From an uncultured Slackia sp. (GTDB taxonomy: Bacteria; Actinomycetota; Coriobacteriia; Coriobacteriales; Eggerthellaceae): a stretch of 6,174 bases of DNA. The notes under the pieces were generated by a model that worked only from the letters and a program-made list of their open reading frames with translations, did no database searches and was not told where the DNA came from. Shown in pieces: positions 1 through 5,315 of the stretch (within the stretch, counting starts at the first letter, position 1; the number at the start of each line of letters is the position of its first letter). The stretch covers positions 1 through 6,174 of the forward strand of contig USEZ01000114.1 in the NCBI GenBank assembly GCA_900553775.1, in the 5' to 3' direction. The translations under genes and the position numbers were made by a program.

Positions 1-405
1 CAACACGGCTGCAGCCGATTCAGCACCGCAATTTCCCAATCCCGTAGAAACAACAACACCGGCGACCTTGCCTTTCAGCTGGTTTTCGACCATATGCAAA
101 GGACGCGTGCGATCGATGAAGCATTTCATACGGGCACTGACGTTGGCGAAGTAATTAGGGGAAGCGAACACGATCCCATCGGCATTGCGCATCTTGAGAT
201 AGAGTCCATCCATATCGTCATGCAGAGCGCACGATGACGACCGCAAACAGGCATTGCACCCGATGCAGTAATTGATGTCGAGCTGCGCAAGCTCTATCAT
301 CTCGACGTCGGCGCCACGCGATTCCGCGCTCGCCAGAACTTCCCTAAGAAGCGTCGCCGTCGCCTTCCCTGCACGATGGCTTCCGTTGATTCCGATGATA
401 TTCAT
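1..405 (-). CDS. Iron-sulfur flavoprotein-type NAD(P)H/FMN oxidoreductase, 3' end outside window (partial)
   Basis: The first 135 residues of a flavodoxin-fold FMN-dependent reductase are visible; the C-terminus lies beyond the left edge. The protein opens MNIIGINGSHRAGKATATLL, where a beta strand runs into a GSxRxxxxT-type loop (residues 8-18) that binds FMN phosphate in this family. Residues 82-99 (SPNYFANVSARMKCFIDR) match the conserved SPxYxxxxxxxxKxFxDR segment. Residues 47-59 hold C47, C50, C53 and C59, spaced CX2CX2CX5C. This is the compact cysteine motif of iron-sulfur flavoproteins, which ligates a 4Fe-4S cluster that exchanges electrons with FMN. The likely role is cytosolic electron transfer or reduction of a small substrate; the substrate is unknown. 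The start ATG has AAAGGGG six bases upstream. The gene lies downstream of the crotonase on the same strand but is separated from it by a terminator-like hairpin. The family call is firm and the specific function is not known. Confidence 0.87.
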   Translation of the reverse strand, partial: MNIIGINGSHRAGKATATLLREVLASAESRGADVEMIELAQLDINYCIGCNACLRSSSCALHDDMDGLYLKMRNADGIVFASPNYFANVSARMKCFIDRTRPLHMVENQLKGKVAGVVVSTGLGNCGAESAAAVL

Positions 406-411
406 AATTCG

Positions 412-418
412 CCCCTTT
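412..418 (-). promoter_or_regulatory. Ribosome binding site of the flavoprotein gene, partly able to pair with the upstream hairpin
   Basis: On the minus strand AAAGGGG lies six bases before the ATG at 405. The segment GAAAGGG (419-413) is complementary to CCCTTTC, the end of the 3' arm of the hairpin just upstream (434-428). The hairpin arm could therefore pair either with its own 5' arm or with this ribosome binding site. The pairing is seen in sequence; a regulatory role is inference. Confidence 0.5.
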
Positions 419-420
419 CG

Positions 421-453
421 AGACAAAGAAAGGGCGCTCGACGGCGCCCTTTC
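421..453 (-). terminator. Rho-independent terminator after the crotonase gene
   Basis: Read on the minus strand, GAAAGGGCGC (453-444), loop CGTCGA and GCGCCCTTTC (437-428) form a perfect 10-bp stem followed by the U-rich tail TTTGTCT (427-421). It begins 21 bases after the crotonase stop codon. The tail is interrupted, so readthrough is possible. Only 15 bases separate the tail from the next start codon, leaving no room for an ordinary promoter for the flavoprotein downstream of the hairpin. Confidence 0.7.
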
Positions 454-474
454 CCAGTGCTTGAAACCTATTTC

Positions 475-1353
475 CTACATATTGTGGAAAGCGTATTTAT
501 CGGGATTCGCCTTCACGTCTTCCTTGTTGTGCGGATTCATCTTGAGCGTGCCCATGATGCCGTCCTGCGTATTGGAAGCAAGAACCTGGTTGCGATTCTC
601 CATGCGGATGACGTTCTCGAAGCTCGTACCGTCGAGAGAAGCCTGCAGGCATTCTTTGGTCAAGCGAAGACCGAACGGAGCAGTTGCGGCGCAAATCTCC
701 TCGGCCAGTTTGACAGCCTCTTCGACCACGTCGTCATCGGCGACGACCTTGTTGGCGAAGCCCCACTCAAGAAGCTCCTCGGCGCCGTGGCGAGCAGGGT
801 TCATCAGAACCTGGGCAGCACGGGCATAGCCGATAATCTTGGGCAGGAAGAATGCGCCGCCCATGTCGGTGCCGGTGTAGCCGATCGACAGATAGCCGGC
901 ATTCATCTTGAAGGACTCGCCGAGAATACGCATATCGCATGCGCAGGAGATGGACAGGCCGCCACCGACGGCATAGCCCTTGAGGGCGCCGATGATAGGC
1001 TGCTCGCAACGGCGCATGTTGACGATCTGATCGGAGCACATACGCTGCATGATGTAGAAATCGCGCTGGATGCGGCCCATGTCCTCCGGCGGATCGAGAG
1101 CAAGGTCGTTCAGATTGAAGCCCGCGCAGAAAGACTTGCCTTCGCCGGTCAGAACGATGACGCGGCATTCGTGATCCATGCGGACCTTGATGAGAAAGTC
1201 GTTGAACTCCGCCATCTGCTTGTAGGACATGGCGTTGAGGTTGCCCGCATCGTTGAACTTACAGACATACACCGGACCACGCTTTTCGATGATGAGCTTT
1301 TCGTACTCATATTCGAAAACGGGCAGATGGTAGCTTTCCTGATAGACGCTCAT
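475..1353 (-). CDS. Crotonase-family protein (enoyl-CoA hydratase/isomerase-like) lacking the canonical catalytic glutamates
   Basis: A 292-aa member of the enoyl-CoA hydratase/isomerase superfamily, which acts on CoA thioesters in the cytosol. The two oxyanion-hole segments are clear: GKSFCAGFNL (72-81) and GYAVGGGLSISCACD (126-140). By hand alignment to rat mitochondrial enoyl-CoA hydratase, Glu144 corresponds to Ser134 and Glu164 to Tyr154, so neither catalytic acid is present. Asp163, in GTDMGGAFFLPK (161-172), falls near the aspartate used by dienoyl-CoA isomerases. Hydratase, isomerase or another crotonase reaction are therefore all possible. The protein is somewhat longer than the usual ~260 aa, with about 20 extra N-terminal residues. 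The start at 1353 was chosen because AAAGGAG lies ten bases upstream and homology begins just after it; the frame continues open to 1509 through AT-rich intergenic DNA. It is divergent from the acyl-CoA dehydrogenase, which suggests a shared pathway and control. Confidence 0.88.
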   Translation of the reverse strand: MSVYQESYHLPVFEYEYEKLIIEKRGPVYVCKFNDAGNLNAMSYKQMAEFNDFLIKVRMDHECRVIVLTGEGKSFCAGFNLNDLALDPPEDMGRIQRDFYIMQRMCSDQIVNMRRCEQPIIGALKGYAVGGGLSISCACDMRILGESFKMNAGYLSIGYTGTDMGGAFFLPKIIGYARAAQVLMNPARHGAEELLEWGFANKVVADDDVVEEAVKLAEEICAATAPFGLRLTKECLQASLDGTSFENVIRMENRNQVLASNTQDGIMGTLKMNPHNKEDVKANPDKYAFHNM

Positions 1354-1363
1354 GGGCTCCACA

Positions 1364-1370
1364 CTCCTTT
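1364..1370 (-). promoter_or_regulatory. Ribosome binding site fixing the crotonase start
   Basis: AAAGGAG on the minus strand lies ten bases before the ATG at 1353. A second, weaker GGAG sits three bases before the same ATG. This site decides against the longer reading that starts at 1509. Confidence 0.65.
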
Positions 1371-1430
1371 TGTTCCAATCAGTAGTATGAGGAAACTCCC
1401 TGACGTGAATTGTACGCACCGCTCTTCCCT

Positions 1431-1441
1431 CTATCGATGGA
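1431..1441 (-). promoter_or_regulatory. Copy 1 of an 11-bp divergent motif (crotonase side)
   Basis: Read on the minus strand this is TCCATCGATAG, ending 77 bases before the crotonase ATG. An identical copy, reading toward the other gene, occupies 1564-1574. It contains the palindrome ATCGAT. Mirror placement at the same distance from each start suggests a transcription factor site or a promoter element; the binding protein is unknown. Confidence 0.5.
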
Positions 1442-1511
1442 CAAAATAGATTTATTGTTGGCTTTATATATCTTCTTTTGCGAAAACAGCCACGATAAAA
1501 TAAGCGCATAT

Positions 1512-1540
1512 CTTATGAAGCAAATTTAATAATTGGTCAA
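1512..1540 (-). promoter_or_regulatory. Candidate sigma-70-type promoter for the crotonase gene
   Basis: On the minus strand TTGACC (1540-1535) and CATAAG (1517-1512) are separated by 17 bases. They match the -35 consensus at five of six and the -10 consensus at four of six positions. The -35 box lies inside the 30-bp dyad, so a bound repressor there would block it. The implied 5' leader is about 150 bases. This is a by-eye match in AT-rich DNA and other promoters are possible. Confidence 0.35.
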
Positions 1541-1551
1541 ATATTAAATTT
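1522..1551. promoter_or_regulatory. 30-bp imperfect dyad, possible operator
   Basis: Arms AAATTTAATA (1522-1531) and TATTAAATTT (1542-1551) are perfect 10-bp inverted repeats. The centre contains TTG (1533-1535) and CAA (1538-1540) symmetric about the same axis (1536.5). In total 26 of 30 positions obey the dyad. The two arms are centred 20 bp apart, about two helical turns, as expected for a dimeric or tetrameric regulator. It overlaps the candidate -35 box of the minus-strand promoter. A weak AT hairpin in RNA is the alternative reading. Confidence 0.5.
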
Positions 1552-1563
1552 TGTTTCAAAGAT

Positions 1564-1574
1564 TCCATCGATAG
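1564..1574 (+). promoter_or_regulatory. Copy 2 of the 11-bp divergent motif (dehydrogenase side)
   Basis: TCCATCGATAG on the plus strand ends 79 bases before the acyl-CoA dehydrogenase ATG. It is the exact inverted partner of 1431-1441. The midpoint of the pair (1502.5) nearly coincides with the midpoint of the intergenic region. Confidence 0.5.
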
Positions 1575-1653
1575 TTTCGTTCGTTTCAATTGATTTCGAT
1601 AACGATCGAATCATCGGCCTTAAAGCGCCCAGACGCTCGAAAAAGGAGGATTT

Positions 1654-2865
1654 ATGGGCAAGTTGACGAAAGAAGAGTTCAAGGACTACCTTAAGAAGGT
1701 TCGCGCTCTCGCCGAGGGTCCCTTCGAAGAAATGCAGAAGGAAGTCGAGGTCACGAACAAATTTCCCGAAGAATTCTTCGAACTCGCACGCGAAAACAAC
1801 CTGTATCGCTACGCCCTTCCCGAAGAATACGGCGGCTGGGGGTTCAGCGAAAAAGAGATCCTGCAGGTTCAGGAGGAGTTTTCTCGCGGACCTGGCGGCA
1901 TGCGCATGCACCTGCACTACGCAGCCGACTTGAACTGGCGCATTCTTGACGATTACGGCTGCGACGAGCTCAAAGCCGAATATATGCCGAAATTCCAGGA
2001 CAAAAGCATCTTTACCAACTTCGCCTTGACCGAGCGCACCGGCGGAACCGGAGCGGACGTTCACACCACCGCCGTCAAAGATGCCGAAGGCAACTACATC
2101 CTCAATGGCGAAAAATGGCTGATTTCGCATACCGACTGCTCGCAGTTCTCCTACGTCATCGCCGTCACCGACCCCGAAAAACAAGGCGACGAACGATTGA
2201 GCGCATTTTTCGTGCCCATGGACAAGCCTGGCTTCGAATTGATTCCCATGCCTCATATGATGGGCTGCCGCGGAGCCGGACACGCCGGCCTCAGATTCAC
2301 CGACGTCAAGCTCGAGCCCAAGTATCTTCTGGGCAAAGAAGGCCAGGGCATGGAAATAGCCATGCACTCGCTCGCCGTCTCCCGCGTGCATATCGCCGAT
2401 TCGAACCTCGGCATGGCACAGCGCATGCTCGAAATGGCGATCGCCCGCTCCAATGACCGCATCACGTTCGGCAAGCCCATCGCAAGCCGTCAGGCGATCA
2501 AGATGAAGATCGCAAACATGGCGGCCTACATCCATGCCCTGCGCTGCATGGTCATCGATTTCGCCGAAGACTACGATGTCGATCCCCACGGCCCCATGAT
2601 CAACGAAAAGGCGGCCATGTGCAAACTCGTTTCGATCGACACCGTGCGCATGGTATCCGACGAAATGCTCGAGATCTTCGGCGGAGACGGCTACTTCGAA
2701 GATTCGCCGTACGGCCCCACCGAACGCCTCTACCGAGATGCCCGCGCATTGTTCCTCGAAGAAGGCTCGCCCACCATTCAGCGCATCACCATTGCGCGCG
2801 ACGTATACAAACGAGACGGATATCTCGAGTATCAGGACTGGATTGCCGGAGGTAATCTAGATTAA
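1654..2865 (+). CDS. Acyl-CoA dehydrogenase family flavoprotein
   Basis: A full-length (403 aa) FAD-dependent acyl-CoA dehydrogenase, close to the usual 380-400 aa. Family members oxidise acyl-CoA to 2-enoyl-CoA and pass electrons to an ETF in the cytosol; some anaerobic members work as reductases. The helical N-terminal domain leads to ALPEEYGGWGFSEKE (54-68). The flavin-contact segment FALTERTGGTGADV (123-136) is a variant of the common TEPxAGSD form. NGEKWLISH (151-159) lies in the beta domain. RITFGKPIASRQAI (269-282) and IFGGDGYFEDSP (341-352) mark the C-terminal domain. Glu370 in LEEGSPTIQR (368-377) falls at the catalytic-base position of medium-chain acyl-CoA dehydrogenase. The start follows a strong AAGGAGG (1643-1649) at four-base spacing. 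It diverges from the crotonase and precedes an acyl-CoA ligase, consistent with the second step of an acid-activation route. A CaiA-like reductase role cannot be excluded; substrate chain is unknown. Confidence 0.92.
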   Translation: MGKLTKEEFKDYLKKVRALAEGPFEEMQKEVEVTNKFPEEFFELARENNLYRYALPEEYGGWGFSEKEILQVQEEFSRGPGGMRMHLHYAADLNWRILDDYGCDELKAEYMPKFQDKSIFTNFALTERTGGTGADVHTTAVKDAEGNYILNGEKWLISHTDCSQFSYVIAVTDPEKQGDERLSAFFVPMDKPGFELIPMPHMMGCRGAGHAGLRFTDVKLEPKYLLGKEGQGMEIAMHSLAVSRVHIADSNLGMAQRMLEMAIARSNDRITFGKPIASRQAIKMKIANMAAYIHALRCMVIDFAEDYDVDPHGPMINEKAAMCKLVSIDTVRMVSDEMLEIFGGDGYFEDSPYGPTERLYRDARALFLEEGSPTIQRITIARDVYKRDGYLEYQDWIAGGNLD

Positions 2866-2913
2866 AGTTTTCAGGGAAGCTGGGAGGAGCTTCTCGGGAT
2901 CCTGCAAATGAAC

Positions 2914-2944
2914 GGCCGCCCCGCCTTCGTCGGCGGAGGCGGCC
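2914..2944 (+). repeat. GC-rich stem-loop between dehydrogenase and ligase genes
   Basis: GGCCGCC (2914-2920) and CCGCC (2921-2925) pair with GGCGG (2932-2936) and GGCGGCC (2938-2944). This makes a 12-bp stem with one bulged A (2937) and loop TTCGTC. No U-tract follows, so a classical terminator is unlikely. A smaller hairpin, GAAGCT/AGCTTC at 2876-2893, precedes it. The pair fill most of the 117-base gap and could act in mRNA processing, stability or partial termination. Confidence 0.55.
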
Positions 2945-2982
2945 TTGGAGCGCAATAGACTCCAGGCCGAAGGAGCAAGGGA

Positions 2983-4623
2983 ATGATTACCAATTTCCAC
3001 ATCGATGAAAATCGCAAGCTGGAATATTACGACAAGGGATACTGGGGAACCGATACCATCGCCGATGCGTGGCGCAAACAAGCGCAACGCTACGCCGACA
3101 AGGAATACATACGCGATAATTACCGCAAATACACCTATAAGGAGGTGGATTGCGCCGCAACCCGTCTTGCCGCATGGCTCGAAGACCAGGGCATCGAGCG
3201 AGGCGACGTCGTCACCATTCAGCTTCCGAACTGGTGCGAGTTCACCATACTGATGTACGCCGTCTATAAAGCAGGATGCGTATTGCATCCCCTGCCGAAA
3301 AGCTTCAACGAAGAAGACCTCGTTCGCGCCATGAACCTGGTGGATTCGAGCGCCTTGATCTGTCCGACGTTTTCTCATAAAACCGACTACGAGCAGCAGG
3401 CCCTCAACATCCAAAACGACGTGCCCACGCTCAAAACCACGTTGCTCGTGGACAAATGCGCGCCCGAGCACGGTTCGCTGCCCACGTTGTCGAAGGTCTT
3501 GGAAGCTACCCCCCCCCGTGAGGTTTTTTCGGGCGCATCCTCCGACGATGTCGCCTGCATCCTTTCAACGTCGGGCACCACGGGCGTGCCGAAAGCCGTC
3601 ATGCTCACGCACAACAACATCCTGTTCTCAGAACGGTCCATGGTATCGGCATTCGGGCTCGACGAACACGACGTGGCATATATGCCCTCGCCGCTCAGCC
3701 ACGCCACAGGCATCTTCCACGGCCTCATTACGCCCATGCTCTCCGGCGGAAGCATAATCCTCGAAGAGGAATTCCATACCATCACCGCCGTGCCCCATAT
3801 CAACGCATGCGGCGTGACCTGGTGCATGTCGGCAACGCCATTCGTTTACGACATCCTCAACTTCCTCGACGATTATCACACCGAACTTTCCCATATGCGC
3901 TTGTTCATGTGCGGCGGAGCGCCCGTCCCCGCCTCCTTGATTGAACGCGCGCATCGCCACAACATGCTGCTTTGCGAAATTTACGGCTCCACGGAAAGCT
4001 GTCCCCACGTCTACGTCCCCAAAGAACAGTGCCTCGCTTGGAACGGGGCCTGGTCGGGCATACCCTTCGATGGCATCCAGGTGAAAATCGTCGACGACGA
4101 AGGAAACGAAGTCGAAAACGGCACCCAGGGCGAGGAGCTCTCGTGTGGCCCGCACCTATTCGTCGGCTATCATAAAAACGACGATGCGAACAAACGCGCT
4201 CTCACGGACGACGGATGGTTCCGCAGCGGGGACTTGGGGTATGTCGACGAAAACGGCCGCCTTCGCATCAATGGCCGTAAAAAGGAAATCATTATCCGCG
4301 GCGGCGAAAACATCTCCGCGAACGAGATAGACGCACACATCCTCGGCTGCCCCGGCGTGGGCGATCACGCAACCATCGGCATGCCCGACGAACGCCTTGG
4401 CGAACGAATCTGCACGTTCGTCGTAGCCAAACCCGAATGCGAGGCGCCCACCAAAGAAAGCGTCATCGAGCATCTGAAATCGAAGCATGTGCAAAAACGA
4501 CTCTGGCCCGAACGCGTAGAGATCATCGATCGCATCCCCCGTACCGCCACGGGAAAGGTCAGGCGATTCGTTCTCTTAGAGGAAATCAAGCATCGCATGA
4601 GCCAAGACTGCTGCAACGAATAG
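2983..4623 (+). CDS. FadK/AliA-type acyl-CoA ligase (AMP-forming)
   Basis: A 546-aa class I adenylate-forming enzyme that would convert a free carboxylic acid, ATP and CoA to acyl-CoA, AMP and pyrophosphate. Core motifs are intact: P-loop LSTSGTTGVPKAV (194-206), YGSTES (334-339), WFRSGDLG (412-419), NGRKKEIIIRGGENIS (430-445), and PRTATGKVRR (519-528) with catalytic Lys525. The length, the N-terminal YYDKGYWGTDTIADAW, LPNWCEFTI (81-89), SPLSHATGIFHG (236-247), SATPFVYDILN (283-293) and the C-terminal MSQDCCNE resemble E. coli FadK (short/medium-chain acyl-CoA synthetase used anaerobically) and cyclohexanecarboxylate-CoA ligase AliA, judged from memory. The aryl-acid His-Asn pair of DhbE-type enzymes is absent. 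AAGGAG (2970-2975) lies seven bases before the ATG. It follows the dehydrogenase on the same strand with a 117-base gap. A run of nine C at 3509-3517 lies in the N-terminal half, with frame intact. The class is certain; the substrate is not. Confidence 0.92.
   Translation: MITNFHIDENRKLEYYDKGYWGTDTIADAWRKQAQRYADKEYIRDNYRKYTYKEVDCAATRLAAWLEDQGIERGDVVTIQLPNWCEFTILMYAVYKAGCVLHPLPKSFNEEDLVRAMNLVDSSALICPTFSHKTDYEQQALNIQNDVPTLKTTLLVDKCAPEHGSLPTLSKVLEATPPREVFSGASSDDVACILSTSGTTGVPKAVMLTHNNILFSERSMVSAFGLDEHDVAYMPSPLSHATGIFHGLITPMLSGGSIILEEEFHTITAVPHINACGVTWCMSATPFVYDILNFLDDYHTELSHMRLFMCGGAPVPASLIERAHRHNMLLCEIYGSTESCPHVYVPKEQCLAWNGAWSGIPFDGIQVKIVDDEGNEVENGTQGEELSCGPHLFVGYHKNDDANKRALTDDGWFRSGDLGYVDENGRLRINGRKKEIIIRGGENISANEIDAHILGCPGVGDHATIGMPDERLGERICTFVVAKPECEAPTKESVIEHLKSKHVQKRLWPERVEIIDRIPRTATGKVRRFVLLEEIKHRMSQDCCNE
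3509..3517 (+). repeat. C9 homopolymer inside the ligase gene
   Basis: Nine consecutive C bases encode Thr176-Pro177-Pro178-Arg179, followed shortly by six T (3525-3530). Frame is intact in this copy. Such a run is prone to replication slippage and to sequencing indels. It falls in the linker just before the P-loop, where a change of one base would truncate the enzyme before its nucleotide-binding motifs. Confidence 0.75.
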
Positions 4624-4676
4624 CACGGCGCCTTCTGCGTCCCCGCCGCATTGTTCGGCCGGCATCGATCGAGAAA

Positions 4677-4702
4677 CGCCCGCACGGTTCGCCGTGCGGG
4701 CG
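4677..4702 (+). repeat. Perfect 11-bp stem-loop between ligase and the 180-aa gene
   Basis: CGCCCGCACGG (4677-4687), tetraloop TTCG and CCGTGCGGGCG (4692-4702) form a flawless hairpin in the 123-base gap, 54 bases after the ligase stop. The bases after it (TCGTGCCATG) are not U-rich. It may be an unusual or Rho-assisted terminator, or an RNA-stabilising 3' structure. It marks a probable transcriptional boundary between the acyl-CoA genes and the two distal genes. Confidence 0.6.
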
Positions 4703-4734
4703 TCGTGCCATGAAAAGCTTCGGCCTCGCCACGG

Positions 4735-4741
4735 AAAGGAG
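4735..4741 (+). promoter_or_regulatory. Ribosome binding site supporting a GTG start
   Basis: AAAGGAG ends five bases before the GTG at 4747. No ATG in this frame is comparably placed, and the next in-frame ATG is residue 60. The site is the main evidence that translation begins at GTG. Confidence 0.7.
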
Positions 4742-4746
4742 CACTC

Positions 4747-5289
4747 GTGTTCGGTCCCACCAGAACCCATGCAGGCTGGAAGCCCCGCATAGCCGAAGGC
4801 GACCTCGCATTCTTCCAAACACCGGATACCGAGCAGTACGCACTCGGCTTGAATGCCGGCGCCGCGAGCAAATACGACGATACGACACAACGTTCGAAGC
4901 TGTTCTCCCCCGACTACCTTTTCATGCCCGAGTCTATGGCGAATCTTCGCCGCGCACGCGTCTCGAAAGCAGATGCGGAGCAACCCCGCGTGAGCTATGC
5001 GATAGTGGGAGGATTCGAACACAACGCAATCGAGATTTCATGGAAAGACAACGCCCGCCCGCGCTGGATCGCCCTGAAAACATTTACGGGAATCCAGGTA
5101 AAATATATCCAACCCGATAAAAAACCGCCTGCGGTTTTCGCCCTCGCCGATGAAGATGCCTACTGCTATTGCAACGAAAGCCCTTGCAAGCAGTGTTCGT
5201 TCAATTGCAAGTCGGGATTCGTTCTCTACGCCCTTTTCGACGATATCGGAATCGTGCGCACGGATATCGACCGCATCTCGAAAGACTGA
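4747..5289 (+). CDS. Uncharacterised 180-aa protein with a C-terminal five-cysteine cluster
   Basis: I do not recognise this family. The protein is soluble in appearance, with no signal peptide or membrane segment. Residues 1-130 are mixed hydrophobic and polar with no cysteine, and include a hydrophobic, beta-like stretch WIALKTFTGIQVKYI (107-121). All five cysteines lie within 15 residues: C140, C142, C147, C150 and C154, spaced CX1CX4CX2CX3C, which suggests a zinc or Fe-S site. A short hydrophobic segment FVLYALFDDIGIV (158-170) follows the cluster. The start is GTG with AAAGGAG five bases upstream. The reading is favoured over the overlapping plus-strand frame 4437-5120 because that frame starts inside the ligase and has no ribosome binding site. 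The next gene starts 26 bases after its stop, so the two are probably co-transcribed. That partner also has a C-terminal cysteine motif. Function unknown. Confidence 0.72.
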   Translation: MFGPTRTHAGWKPRIAEGDLAFFQTPDTEQYALGLNAGAASKYDDTTQRSKLFSPDYLFMPESMANLRRARVSKADAEQPRVSYAIVGGFEHNAIEISWKDNARPRWIALKTFTGIQVKYIQPDKKPPAVFALADEDAYCYCNESPCKQCSFNCKSGFVLYALFDDIGIVRTDIDRISKD

Positions 5290-5315
5290 CCCGAGAACCG
5301 AGAAAGAAGAACCCC

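Larger units (their letters stand above)
1354..1653. other. Divergent intergenic control region, AT-rich core
   Basis: These 300 bases lie between the crotonase (minus) and acyl-CoA dehydrogenase (plus) starts. The stretch from about 1440 to 1600 is markedly richer in A and T than the coding DNA on both sides. No believable gene is present. It holds the two 11-bp motif copies, the 30-bp dyad and a candidate minus-strand promoter, each listed separately. No convincing plus-strand -35/-10 pair was found by eye, although transcription of the dehydrogenase must start in or upstream of this region. Confidence 0.8.

Noticed and set aside
376..1449. 357-aa plus-strand open frame across the crotonase gene
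   Set aside because: It is antisense to a protein with clear crotonase motifs, has no convincing ribosome binding site and shows no recognisable domain; the long antisense frame follows from codon bias.
1354..1509. 52-residue N-terminal extension of the crotonase
   Set aside because: The extra residues come from AT-rich control DNA, do not resemble a crotonase N-terminus, and a ribosome binding site lies before the ATG at 1353.
1575..1640. Plus-strand promoter for the dehydrogenase (for example GATAAC at 1598)
   Set aside because: No acceptable -35 partner lies at suitable spacing, so only the general location of a promoter can be inferred.
1537..2589. 350-aa minus-strand open frame over the acyl-CoA dehydrogenase
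   Set aside because: It is a mirror of the coding frame of a well-conserved dehydrogenase, and its His/Val/Gly-rich composition is typical of antisense translation.
3509..3530. Frameshift suspected at the C9/T6 runs
   Set aside because: The ligase frame is continuous with family-like sequence before and after the runs, so this copy is intact.
4437..5120. 227-aa plus-strand open frame bridging ligase and the 180-aa gene
   Set aside because: It starts inside the ligase, is arginine-rich as expected of a shifted GC-rich frame, and would pre-empt a gene with a much better ribosome binding site.
5169..5315. 49-residue N-terminal extension of the B12-activation-like protein
   Set aside because: It would overlap the 180-aa gene in another frame and is arginine-rich shadow sequence; the ATG at 5316 follows that gene's stop.
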